DNA from: Gymnopus androsaceus JB14
Taxonomy: Eukaryota > Basidiomycota > Agaricomycetes > Agaricales > Omphalotaceae
Length of the DNA stretch: 64,000 bases
Direction: 5' to 3'
Assembly (NCBI GenBank): GCA_009733575.1
Contig: ML769546.1
Location: forward strand, 77,554-141,553
Below the pieces are notes generated by a model. The model did no database searches, was not told the DNA's origin, and worked only from the letters and a program-made list of their open reading frames with translations. Below are positions 47,512-57,519 of the stretch, piece by piece (position 1 is the stretch's first letter; every line of letters begins with the position of its first letter). The translations under genes were made by a program, and so were the position numbers.

Positions 47512-48970
47512 CTAATCTGACCATATCTCCAACACGTGCGCCGTTGTAGATTTCCTTTGATCCCGGGCCTGCAGATTTTCAATGCTCGAGCCCAGGTCTA
47601 CTCGAACAAGAATCAGTGTTGGAGCAATTCCCTGTCAAATATTCAGTACCACTGCACAACTGGCTCACATTAAACCTACCATAAACTGGGCTAATATGAG
47701 AATCAATTTGTCGATATCCATATGGAACTGCATTTTAATTACAATAACGACAATTATGGAGATCAGGTATAATGCACCAGACTCCACCCTGGAAGAAAGC
47801 AACGTTAATTGTTTCTCCTTCCAGTTTTGAGAGGAGAAGGCGATAAATGCCACCTACACAGTTGCTACCAGCCGGTATATTGGTTTACTATTGAGACGAG
47901 TTTTATTGATCTTGTCAAACTCCGGATAGCAGTTAACTTTTTGACTGAGCCGCCATATTCTTCCCGCTAGTATAAATTGGAAACTAAATCACTGTGAGAT
48001 TTCACCAAATACCACTACTGACCTATGAGTCCAGTTAAGAGGGTATTTGCCAAGATAATGCCTCCACCAGCTGCGAATATCATGATTGTTGCAGTTGTGT
48101 TGTCCGGTGAGCCATTTCTCAGTGAGTGGGTCAAGACTGATATGTCACCTTCAGTCTCAAGGACTACAGCAGCGATTTGTAATCCTGTGATGAATGTCAC
48201 TCAGCAGTAAGCACACATGCTTAAAAATTGACATTTGAAATTTGACTTCTCACCAAAGTTTATACCACATAAGATTACAGGACCAATAATGATAGACTTT
48301 CTAGAGTCCCAGATGAAGTAGCAACGGGTCAGCTTGGATTATGAGATCATGCTTCAATGTGGTTTAGGAATGAGATGAAAAGTCGCTGACTAATATTACA
48401 TCCGCCAGCGTACTAGGAATATCATGTTTAGTTTCAGCTGTTTTTGCAGGATTTCAAAATTCAAAATACAAAAATCTTACTTTGCAAATAGAAAGACACC
48501 ATCTGAAGCACATCTAATATGAATTAGAATAATGTACATCTCATCAGAGTCTAAACCAAACAATGACTCACGTCAAATACTGAAATAAAGCATAGTGGCT
48601 ATCAGGGTGAAATGAAGGCTGGTTGGAAACAATTTCAAGTGTTGCGTTTGAAATTGTGGACTGATAAAATGACAAAGTGGACAGAATCGTGACAATGCTG
48701 ATAAGCAGATAGAGACAAAGAAGGGAGATTTGGTAAAAATATGGCCTTTTGCGCCTGCGCTGATGAAGTTGAAGATATATATAGACCCAAACCAACACGG
48801 TATAGGCACCTAGAGATTGCATGTCAGGACTCAGTCACTTGGTAGAATTTTTTGAGAGTTTGACTATTCACCATAGAACAAAAATGCGAACTAAATATCC
48901 CAAAAATATTCGTGTGTGAGCAGTGAGCACCACACGCGGTCAAAACGCCAATCATGACTGCTCACCATTG
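47512..48970 (-). CDS. Multi-pass membrane protein of a basidiomycete-specific family
   Basis: Exons read in order AYTVLVWVYIYLQLHQRRRK, YFYQISLLCLYLLISIVTIL, CASDGVFLFA, CYFIWDSRKSIIIGPVILCG and IMIFAAGGGIILANTLLTGL. Then come SSRVESGALYLISIIVVIVI, FMVGLM, GIAPTLILVRVDLGSSIENL and a hydrophilic tail. The RCYFIWDSRKSIIIGP core and the ESGALY and IAPTLI..R elements identify a very common mushroom family of about seven membrane helices. No function is established to my knowledge. The first exon is uncertain, so the right end is approximate. The minus-strand stop is at 47512-47514. Introns are 50-60 nt. Confidence 0.65.
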
Positions 48971-49182
48971 TCACAACCCAAAACGGTTGTACAACAATCT
49001 CCACATACTCAGTTGGCGTAATAAAACCATCCACGACAGCTGAATGCTCTATACACATGATAGTGTCTTGACTCTTGGGATGGGATAAGGGTAACAATGG
49101 AAAGAGAATGTTCTGTCATCATTCTTTTCACGATACTTGTAAACATCAGGTATAATCAATCAGTACATCGTAACTAGGGTAG

Positions 49183-49249
49183 TATTGATTGACCGGCTTG
49201 TTCCGGCTTGTTTCAGGGTGTTCAACCCAAACAAGCAGGTCAATCAATA
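49183..49249. repeat. Imperfect 20-bp-stem hairpin
   Basis: TATTGATTGACCGGCTTGTT pairs with AACAAGCAGGTCAATCAATA, with one mismatch, around a loop of about 27 nt containing a second GGCTTGTT. It lies upstream of the membrane-protein gene and may be a small foldback element. Confidence 0.7.
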
Positions 49250-51059
49250 AGCCGCAATTTATCTCGGTTTTCCTCGCAACACGGTTTCCATGTACCATAT
49301 TTATAGTACAGAACTCACACCGCCAATAATTATGCTTCAGACCGACTGAAGCAATGTGTAAAATAATTTAATTCAATACATAACGGAAATGTACTTTTTC
49401 AGGGTGTTATAGAAAATGAATATTTCTTAGGACTTTAGAAGGAAATGGATTCAAACTTTGCGCGTGTTCCCGAAATGACTTTTTTTTTGGAAAGGACCCG
49501 AAGCAATCTGCTTCAGCTGACCCGAAACAATAAATGGTCACCTTTTCAGCATTCATTTTAGGAAATCATTCGGACGGCTTCGGTAATTCATATTTTCAGA
49601 TCAGCTGAAGCAGATGCTTCAGAACCCGTCCGAAAAATATAATTTTGGACATTTACGGAAAGTTCGACCTTCAATCGGTCTAAATGGCAAAGACACAATC
49701 CTTTTTCTCTTTTTTTAATCATTATAGTTCCTATATTTTTTAGTATACTCCAGCTCAAGCGTTTCGCAAAACTTTAGTAGTGGTTTCCCTTAAACAGACA
49801 CTAACAATCTGCTGGACATATCTGTATGTTTGTGGTTATTAGTCAGTTTGCACCAATGCAGCACCTGATCACAATCTTGGCATTGCCAAGTCATCAGCAA
49901 AACATGTATGATGTGGCCAGTCCCTGACAGTGCCGGACAGCGTTAAGGCCATCCCCAAAGTTCCATTCTGGGTAATTGTACACCATTAATGACTGTAGTT
50001 TTGACAGAATACTGTATCATTTTGATTAAGTGTTCATGGGGTTTTGTGCATTACACATTGATTTCAGTTATGTGACTGCTCAATTTCTTTATATGGAAGT
50101 GCCGGCTCTGCCGGCCCGCAGAAAATTACCTTACATGGTAAGTATTTTTCCATATTTGGCTCTGTTATGCATTACAAAGTGGAATTTCGTGGTGTTCATG
50201 GTGCCCCGTTACACGTTACATGAGCACTTAATTGAAATGATACAATACACTCTGCATTTAATGGAATACATATTGGAATGCGAAATCCCTGCATATTAGC
50301 GCGAAATATTGAGAGTATGACTTGTTGTTAAGATGATAAAAAATATCGGAACTGTTTTCTGTGTTTCAAGCAGTTCTGAGTGTGGAAGGACCACGAAAGG
50401 ACCTATATACGTCATTTCTTTCAAAATCCTGCTCTGGTGCATAGTGGACTATAAAACTGTATAATCCATATACGACCCATACCATTTGAGCTTTGAGATT
50501 GATAAATACCATACGGTTATGGGCTTTTTGTAAATATACAGCCTGTATTATTTACAGCCATACCCGTAAAAGGTACAGTGCCAAGCCCTAGACAGTGTTT
50601 TCAGAGCCATAGAATCCTGGATCTAGATATGCTGGCATGTACCAGCCAGAGCTCCCAGAGGCCATATTATTGCCTTATTTGGACATAAAATTTGTCAGGA
50701 AGCGCTGTGAAACTTGAATTTTGCTGTGAAATTTGAATTTGATGTTTGCTGTCAGAATTGAATTGGTAAACAGATGTTTTGCTGATTAAGTTCAATTTCA
50801 CTTTGATCTTTCACCATTGAATAAAGCTAATGAGTACTGAATCCCTTCAGCACCTGTGGAAGACAAAGTTCAATTGACCATATCACCTCAATCACAAACT
50901 ACTCTCATCTAACATCTGGTGGGGAATCAGAAACAAGATATTAAAAAAGACTATAAAAAGTGTTAATTGAGTAAGTATGTTACACCTCAGTTCAGACACA
51001 ATTAAGATGTCAAAAGACTCTATGAAATACATGTTAATTGATTAAGTATGTTAAACTAT
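49250..51059. other. AT-rich repeat-like region without genes
   Basis: Contains a stretch rich in CTTCAG/CTGAAG words (49330-49630) and a possible degraded hAT end (GTACAGTGCCAAGCCCTA near 50575). It also contains the old copy of a kinase-gene segment (50812-50955). An 89-codon ORF at 50030 has no recognisable domain. Confidence 0.4.
50812..50955 (+). repeat. Dispersed copy of the kinase-gene segment 44130-44265
   Basis: Matches the kinase locus from ACCATTGAATAAAGCTAATG to GGTGGGGAATCAGAAAC, with substitutions and small indels. No other part of the kinase gene is beside it. Confidence 0.75.
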
Positions 51060-52064
51060 AATAAAGTACAATTAGCTCAATGAACTGGTGTGTAAAGTAA
51101 GATAAGCCCTGGTTGCTCCACAGTCTATAAGTGCATCTGCTTCTATTTGATTGCCTTTTGTGATGTCTTCAATGATGACCAATAGTTTAAGGACCTTGCC
51201 TTTTGTACCTCTTACAAAATATTTGTGTTTGAAGTTATTAACTGCTTCAACTGCATTGGGTACTGACAATTTTCTTATTTCTGTTACCCTTTGATCCGTT
51301 ATTTCTTGTTGTTAGTTATTAGGGACCCAAGTCTGTAGTTCTCCAATTGCTCGAGAGTCATTCAATGTTTGTATGCAATTAACCAACCATTCTGAGGAAT
51401 TCAGGGCAAACCTTACAGGATTTTCACTCTTTTTGGGAGATGGTAAAATGGGAGTAGATTCAGGAGTATTTATTGTGTACAAAATACTGCTATCTACTCG
51501 TGCCCACGGAAAGTGACGGACTGGGGGTTAGACAGAAGCTCGATTGTTGAGCCTGTCTTGAAGGCTGACTGGGGACACACAAAATTTTAAATGGGTGGTA
51601 CTATTGTCTTAGGACAGATTGCTTCCCAAAAAAATTTTGGAGTGCATAAGATAGGTCTAGCGATGATGAGAGCATATCAAAAGTGAGAGGTGTTCAGCTA
51701 CCGGACCGTCACTTTCCGTGGGCACGAGTACATATATAGAATTGTCCATGTCCAAAGCTGACTGATGCTCAACAGGACCTGTGTTCACTGTTGAGACTTC
51801 ACAAAACCCCAGAGCTTCCCAAGCTCTGCTTGATCTTCCTTATTAAGGGTCATAAATGCCTGGCATATTGTTTCCCTCTTGTTCAGGCAGTTCCTCTTCA
51901 TGTGTCCAGGTTGTCCACACCCAAAACACTTGAATGGGCCTTGTGCCCTGCCTTGATCCCTGTCCACTGCCTCCATAGGTAACGCCAGTTCCATCCTGAC
52001 AATTTGGAGACAGTGCAGTGGTTCTGGCAAGGGATGGAGAACAAGATCTTCTTCCTTCAGACAT
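51060..52064 (-). pseudogene. Old Ty3/Gypsy gag-protease remnant
   Basis: In minus-strand order: a gag zinc knuckle FKCFGCGQPGHMKRNCLNKR (CX2CX4HX4C, about 51905-51950); LNDSRAIGELQTWVPN; and an aspartic protease segment LLVIIEDITKGNQIEADALI, in which DCGAT replaces the DSGAT active-site triad (near 51120). RT and integrase are missing and a TA-flanked MITE interrupts it. It differs clearly from the intact Gypsy element to its right. Confidence 0.7.
51497..51728. mobile_element. 232-bp TA-flanked MITE (Tc1/mariner-like)
   Basis: Perfect 23-bp terminal inverted repeats begin CTCGTGCCCACGGAAAGTGA at 51497 and end with the complement at 51728. A TA dinucleotide flanks each side (51495-51496, 51729-51730). 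No ORF. The TA target is typical of Tc1/mariner-derived MITEs, although these ends are not a family I can name. Confidence 0.85.
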
Positions 52065-53124
52065 AGTGGATAAAGTGGGTGGTTTAATGGTAGAAGGTGT
52101 GGTTATATGGTCTGAGGGAGTAGGTTGTCTGGATTACAAGCTTGATAGGTTGTACAGTACAGAGTGGTGAGAGGTGAATGTGATCAACAACTCTCAGAAT
52201 ATAAAATGATGAAAAAGAGAATAAAAGAAATAGAAAGGTGGAGGAATAGGAATGCAATAAAGTGAATATAATGCAGATGCATAAAGGTTGTGTGAAGAGT
52301 GTTCACAAACAGTCTTTGCACTTGTCTTGCTGACTTAACATGGCTCTCCAACTAGGAATGGAGCAATGTTCTATGCGCTATGACCCCTCTCCAAAGATTG
52401 GTTATCAGTCAAAAGCTTTCAACTGCCAGTACTGTGAGTCAGGCTCAACATTACTCGTGTTGTACTATAGGCATTTATAAGTCTATTTGGGTGCAGATCT
52501 GTAAGGCAAAAGGTTGGTAGAATGGTGAGCATAGTGTGCAGGATGAGAGAATTATGATTGCATAGCGTGGAATACAAAATGTGAAATCTCAAATAGCAAG
52601 ATATCACAACAATGTCAAAGAGTACTGCCAAACAGTATCAACAATGAACAACAATCCATGACAAGTGGAAGAGAGTAGCTTCAATCTTCTGTCAGCGACT
52701 AGTTTCCACGACACAAGGTACCAGGTGTCACAACTTCAGACTTAGGCAAAGACAAGAACAATGACAAAAAGAGAAGATGATATTGAGAACTAGGAGGTAT
52801 TAACAAGATTGAAGCTAAGGACTATGCTACAGCTACAACTACTATATATACTAAAGTGTAAACCCCAAGCCCATAGCCCTATACCCTGACTGTGTGGTAA
52901 CAATGCATGAAACAATGAAAGACAGCAAGTAAACGACAATAAGTAATGATAGTTTGATCATACAAGTATGGACATGCTAGCATGCACACCGGAAAGTAAC
53001 AAAAATCTGCTTGGCAGATTTTTTGACTGATATGCAAACAATTGGTCCATGTTTTGATGACACTGAAAGCCAGACCGAAACACAGATTTCCAGCCAGGTA
53101 AAAACTCTGACTGAAAAGGGATGA
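52065..53124. other. Left flank of the Gypsy insertion, no gene seen
   Basis: AT-rich, possibly the rest of the old Gypsy element and its LTR. No ORF with a recognisable domain. The sequence continues after the Gypsy element at 63769. Confidence 0.4.
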
Positions 53125-53129
53125 TTCGG
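53125..53129. repeat. Target site duplication TTCGG (left)
   Basis: The 5-bp sequence TTCGG is repeated at 63764-63768 immediately outside the right LTR, as expected for Ty3/Gypsy integration. Confidence 0.9.
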
Positions 53130-53311
53130 TATAAGACCTCGGTGAGGTCAGAGCTAAGTTTCACCCAAATGAACACAACTGGACTGATATTGTCAAGGTA
53201 TTCGGTATGGGTAAGGTTTAAGCTAAGGTAAACAAGTGACATAACATGGTTTATATATGAGTGACATAACATAACATAATGACGTGTGAGTAAGTACTAG
53301 GGGGCGTTACA
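53130..53311 (-). repeat. 3' LTR (182 bp)
   Basis: On the element strand it starts TGTAACGCCCCCTAGTACTT and ends GGTCTTATA. TG at the start is canonical; the end is TA rather than CA. Identical to 63582-63763 except for one base. The TGTAACACCCC start is common among fungal Gypsy LTRs. Confidence 0.9.
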
Positions 53312-53319
53312 CCCTCCCC
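53312..53319 (-). promoter_or_regulatory. Polypurine tract
   Basis: On the element strand GGGGAGGG directly precedes the TG of the 3' LTR, the position where plus-strand DNA synthesis is primed. Confidence 0.75.
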
Positions 53320-53372
53320 GGCCAGATTGAGCCCACAGCTTCAATCAAGAAAGTAGCCCAGTCAATGAGCAG

Positions 53373-53493
53373 TCACGATAGCGTGTCGTGATGCCAGCAT
53401 CGATGCGACCTGCGATTCGGACTATGACAATCACGATAGCGTGTCGTGAATGTCACAGTCTGGCACGTACCTCAAGAGCGTGTTGAGATACGT
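53373..53493 (-). other. Array of three hairpins with a shared AGCGTG loop
   Basis: Hairpin 1: TCACGA/TCGTGA around TAGCGTG (53373-53391). Hairpin 2: a 17-nt arm starting GACTATGACAATCACGA, matching 15 of 17 in its partner, around TAGCGTG (53420-53460). Hairpin 3: ACGTACCTCAA/TTGAGATACGT around GAGCGTG (53465-53493). They lie between the last ORF and the polypurine tract. In the element RNA the loops would read CACGCTA or CACGCTC. Confidence 0.85.
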
Positions 53494-53502
53494 ACCTGGC
53501 GT

Positions 53503-55923
53503 TCATTTTGTGGATGAACCGGCATCAACCATGGCAATGTCTCCGGACTGGTCAGTCTGGGGGGGCATGGCACTGGACAATGAGGAGCTAGGAGCCCCTG
53601 CCGAGTTGCTGCTTGACGCGATGGCATTGAGAGGACTGCCATAAGGCAATCCACCGCTGCTGGGTGAAGGGAGAACGGGGAAGAACACCGTTCTGGGCAC
53701 AGGGATACTTGGGCGGACAAGTAATCCAGTCGACGACCAGGCATTCTCATCGAATCCAGCCGGGACCGTACCCGTGGACACCACAGGGACTACTCGATCC
53801 TGTACCGCATGTGCCTCATTGGTCAACAAGCTATCCGTAGAACGGAAGCCGGTGAGCCATTCGATGGCGAAAATGGCAGCGTCTTCTGCCATAGCGACAG
53901 TGATGCCCTGGGAGGCGTAGAACACCACCACACTTCCGAGTGTAGTGTTTCGGGTTTCAGTGTCGGGGTAACGCGACGTCGTGACTTCAGAGGCAACTGT
54001 AGAGCTCGCTGTCAGCGATTCGTACAGTCCTGGAGTTGCGAACAACTCCGTGGATATGAGGAGGAAACGTGTTCGCTCGATAGCGGGTGCCCCATTATGT
54101 GACCGAGGTGCCCTTCTCGAAACAAGAAGGCGTCCTCGTAGGCTGCGTACCGAGATGTGATCTTCAGAATCACGTCTGATACCTCCCACAGAGTTGTTTG
54201 GGTGCTCATAGTAGTATTGAGCCCAGTACTCTGGCGAGTCGGAAAGGGTCGGATTCTTCATCCGTTCCCTCGCATGTGTTGTCGTTACACCAGACGACGA
54301 TGCTTGCGTCGAAGGCGCAGAAGATTTATTCTTCTTTTTGGACTTTGCTCCCGTTGGAGCGGTTGGTAAACTCCCTGTCACGTCATGTGGGGGGAGCTCT
54401 GGTTCTAGATCAGGCAGTACTGCCCGACCCTTCCCCTTATCGACCTTCTTGGGTTGTGTGTCATTCACAAACCGTGGTCTGAAGAAGTTGGAGATGACCG
54501 TACGATGTAGATCGTTCCGCTCATTCTCTGGGGTGTTGATGGCCATCTGGAGAAATTTGGAACATAGTTTGTATATTTTCCAGGGCTCTCTTCCGGGTTC
54601 AGACCCGGCGTCCTCATATGTCCGCAATATGCGAAACATAGCTATCACCTCGAGGACAGTGGTGAAGTCTCCGGGCTTTTTAATAGTGCGGATCCCTCCT
54701 CCATGTGCTAAAGGCACTTTCATAGCCGTGTTACGGCGTGCATCCGCCGCGTCGCTGCCGTAGAGGACGAAGCCCTCGTACGTGCGATACCCGCCGTCAG
54801 GTAGGTCCTCTGGATCCACGGGCTCTCGTGTGAATGGAGTCGGAGCAGTCAAAGACTGTTCCAGCTCACCTATCACGATGTCAACAGAGTCGATATCGGA
54901 ATAGTTGACCATCTCCGCGTCTTCATGCTGGGATGAGGCAACGGCTGAGACGGTGGAAGGTCCGTCGTCGGTTCGCTTACGCTTTCCAGGACGGACAGTA
55001 GATTGGGAGGTGGGAACCTGATTTTCAAGTTCCTGGTTGCAAATCCTCAACCAAGAGACTTCCTCACGGAGCAGATCTGCTTCCGATTTGAATGCGTTGC
55101 GCTCAGTACGAGCGTTTTCGCGTTCTCCTCGTAAACGTTCGACGGTGCGTTTAGCCTCGTCGTAGTCGTCTTCAAGACGGTCATAATGTTGCCGTCCATT
55201 GTCGAGTTGCAAATTCAACTCTCCAATCCGGCGGTAGAGGGACACAATGTCCTCTCCGGCCAAGTTGCTACCCATGGTAGTACGTCGATAGTAATCGACA
55301 CGCTCTAGGTTGGCAGCTTGGAACGACGCCTCGTTGTCAATGAAGGCCGTCCCAATGTGCACGAGCATTGCATCGCACTGAGGGCAGTGACCTCGCGCAT
55401 GCAGCACAGTCCCCAGATTCTGGTTGAAGGCCCATGGCGTCACCACGGGTACCCCAGGATGTGAGGGGTGCATAGTCGAGCCTGGTGCTGGTCCAGTCAT
55501 CGACATTTGCGAGTAAGGTGACGTGGCACTGCCAGTCGTCGCTGCTGGATTAAATCCTGCTGCGAAATTGGGGTTCGAGCCAGCTGTATGCTGGATCGAA
55601 CCAAACGCATAACTTGAAGGATAATATCCTTGAGTTTGGGTTTGGAAGCCCTGGTTGGTATTACCAGAGCTCGGTTGGGGAGGAGGGAAAGCGAAGTAGG
55701 CATGGGATTGGGGGTTTTGGGTAGGGAGGAATTGGGATTGGCATTGTGGCGTAAAGCCGCTGCCCATCGGATTGAACGTTGGACTAAGTCCTTCGTTGAT
55801 CTGGTTGCCACTAGTGGCGTTTTGTGGCACAGCAGTATGCTGTTCCATCGAGTTTGGTGCATTCAGGTTTTCTCTTTCGGCCATGGTCGAAGTTAAACTA
55901 TAAGAACTTTGAAAAATTCTCAA
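53503..55923 (-). CDS. Additional retrotransposon ORF downstream of pol (806 codons)
   Basis: A single open frame with no stops, about 180 nt from the 3' LTR. Translation may start at Met-14 (MAERENLNAP). Seen: a Gln/Asn/Pro/Ser-rich disordered N-terminal 150 residues; GHCPQCDAMLVHIG (a CxxC pair); a coiled coil at about 215-300 (IVSLYRRIGELNLQLDNGRQ, ERLRGERENARTERNAFKSE); a nuclear-type basic cluster PGKRKR; a folded-looking middle with PWKIYKLCSKFLQMAINTPE; a Lys-rich stretch (GAKSKKKNKSS); and a Ser/Pro-rich end. There is no signal peptide or membrane helix, so it is not an envelope protein. Chromoviruses normally end with integrase/chromodomain, so this ORF is extra. It remains intact while pol is broken. 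Function unknown; a structural or nucleic-acid-binding role is a guess. Confidence 0.75.
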   Translation of the reverse strand: MRIFQSSYSLTSTMAERENLNAPNSMEQHTAVPQNATSGNQINEGLSPTFNPMGSGFTPQCQSQFLPTQNPQSHAYFAFPPPQPSSGNTNQGFQTQTQGYYPSSYAFGSIQHTAGSNPNFAAGFNPAATTGSATSPYSQMSMTGPAPGSTMHPSHPGVPVVTPWAFNQNLGTVLHARGHCPQCDAMLVHIGTAFIDNEASFQAANLERVDYYRRTTMGSNLAGEDIVSLYRRIGELNLQLDNGRQHYDRLEDDYDEAKRTVERLRGERENARTERNAFKSEADLLREEVSWLRICNQELENQVPTSQSTVRPGKRKRTDDGPSTVSAVASSQHEDAEMVNYSDIDSVDIVIGELEQSLTAPTPFTREPVDPEDLPDGGYRTYEGFVLYGSDAADARRNTAMKVPLAHGGGIRTIKKPGDFTTVLEVIAMFRILRTYEDAGSEPGREPWKIYKLCSKFLQMAINTPENERNDLHRTVISNFFRPRFVNDTQPKKVDKGKGRAVLPDLEPELPPHDVTGSLPTAPTGAKSKKKNKSSAPSTQASSSGVTTTHARERMKNPTLSDSPEYWAQYYYEHPNNSVGGIRRDSEDHISVRSLRGRLLVSRRAPRSHNGAPAIERTRFLLISTELFATPGLYESLTASSTVASEVTTSRYPDTETRNTTLGSVVVFYASQGITVAMAEDAAIFAIEWLTGFRSTDSLLTNEAHAVQDRVVPVVSTGTVPAGFDENAWSSTGLLVRPSIPVPRTVFFPVLPSPSSGGLPYGSPLNAIASSSNSAGAPSSSLSSAMPPQTDQSGDIAMVDAGSSTK

Positions 55924-56000
55924 TTGAATCGAGATTCAATGAGATCGACGGCCATGTGACCCATGGCGGCGTTTTCGATCCTTATTTGGCCAAACGCATG

Positions 56001-56246
56001 CTAACGCGTCAATTCCGTTACAGAATTGTCGCGTGGCAACTTCCGCCAGTCGGAAACCCCTTGCAGCTCTAGATATCTATCTAGAGCTGCCAAATCCTTA
56101 CATGTATTGTAAGGTTCAGTGGTGAGATCACCTAGATTCCACTTTATGTGGAACATGAGTCTGCGGCCATCCCAGTGATGGCCAGTGATCTCTTCTACGA
56201 GCCATTCCACATCGGAGGGCTCTCCGAAGTCGTATGGCTCTGCCAT
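56001..56246 (-). CDS. Chromodomain at the end of pol
   Basis: WLVEEITGHHWDGRRLMFHI, KWNLGDLTTEPYNTCKDLAA and LDRYLELQGVSDW fit the chromodomain pattern (W..E.I..H...G....I.W..GD.T.EP...C..L..L..YLE..G). It would direct integration to chromatin. It sits one frame off the integrase, needing a one-base shift near 56260 to read LFPLRSMAEPYDFG continuously. Either a defect or a separate short ORF. Confidence 0.8.
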   Translation of the reverse strand: MAEPYDFGEPSDVEWLVEEITGHHWDGRRLMFHIKWNLGDLTTEPYNTCKDLAALDRYLELQGVSDWRKLPRDNSVTELTR

Positions 56247-56268
56247 CGACCTCAGCGGAAAAAGGGCA

Positions 56269-57495
56269 TCAATACTTGGCTTGATGTCTCCTCAGTAGGC
56301 TAACGTGGAAATTGTCGTGAATTCCACGTTTGGCCAGCTCAGTTGGTAGACCGAGCCTGTAATTCGAAGTATTCGAATTTGTTTCCACGATTGGATAAGG
56401 TCCAATAAATTTGGGCAGGAGCTTCACAGCTCTGCCTTTGGGTAAGGACAGATTCTTTGTTGATAGGTAGACTAATGAGTCTACCTTCAATTCAGATTCC
56501 TTGCTACGCTGTTTATCAGCGTAGTGTTTCTAGATTGTCCTCGATTCGATTATTGAATTGTGGGCATCCATAAGATTTTGCAGAGCTTTGTCTGCGAATT
56601 CGCGAACGCCTGGAGGTACATTATTCGTAACTCGGTATTCACGAATCATGGAAGGCATATAGCCACCATTGAGTTCGAAGGGGGCGAATCCAGTGGATTC
56701 GCTTATACTCGAGTTTATGGCAAACTCGAGCATTGGGCATTTTTCGACCCAGTTCCTCTGGTCGGTGTCTACTGTCGACCTGAGTATCTGCCCGATAGAG
56801 CGATTCATTCATTCTGTTGCTCCATCCGTTTGTGGATGGAACGACGTGGACATTAGGAGTTTCGCTCCCAATATCCGGTGAACTTCTCGCCACCAGCGGG
56901 AAGTGAATTTGGAGTCTCTATCCGAGACTATGGATTTTGGGAGACCGTGTAGTCTCACAATCTCCTTCACGAATAACCACAATAACTGCGCTGCGGTAGT
57001 TGTCGTGGTCACTGGGATAACGTGTACCCTGGATGTCAGTCTACAGACTACCACCCAGAGGTAATTGTATCCTTGTGATTCGGGGAATGGACCCATAAAG
57101 TCCATTCCTATGGATTCCCAAGGTCTAGTGGGAATTGGAAGCGGGTGGAGTTCTCCTGCGGGCTTCTTGTTCGAGGCTTTTGCCTGTTGACAAACGTCGC
57201 AGGTCTTACAATACTCCTCAATGTGGCCATTTACACGTGGCCACCAGTACCAACGACGAACGTAGTCTGATGTTCGTTGACCCCCAAAGTGTCCCAGCAC
57301 TTCATGGGCTTGTTCGGCAATAATGCCATATAAGCTTTTCCCATTGGAAGACTTTCCTCGGGGAATGCAAAGGACTTGCTCTCCTCCATGATTCGTGGAG
57401 AAGACCAGTTCATTCTCTATCGAGAATGCTGGGTGTTTCTCTGGATGGAGAAACACCTTAGCAAATAGAGGGTCGGAAGTGTATAAACGCTTCAC
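56269..57495 (-). pseudogene. Integrase, interrupted by in-frame stops
   Basis: HHCC zinc-binding region (AHEVLGHFGGQRTSDYVRRW, HIEEYCKTCDVCQQA). Catalytic core DDE: GMDFMGPFPES, IVSDRDSKFTSRWWREV and HPQTDGATE. A C-terminal GPY-like region follows (KGRAVKLLPKFIGPYPIVET). A TGA directly follows DGATE at about 56809, where related elements have Arg, so CGA changed to TGA. A TAG follows ESRTI near 56530, probably from CAG. All pieces stay in one frame, so these are point changes and not shifts. Confidence 0.85.
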
Positions 57496-57519
57496 GTCCT
57501 CGATGAAGATATCCCGTTC

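Noticed and set aside
53503..55923. Envelope protein
   Set aside because: The extra ORF has no signal peptide, transmembrane helix or fusion-peptide-like segment.
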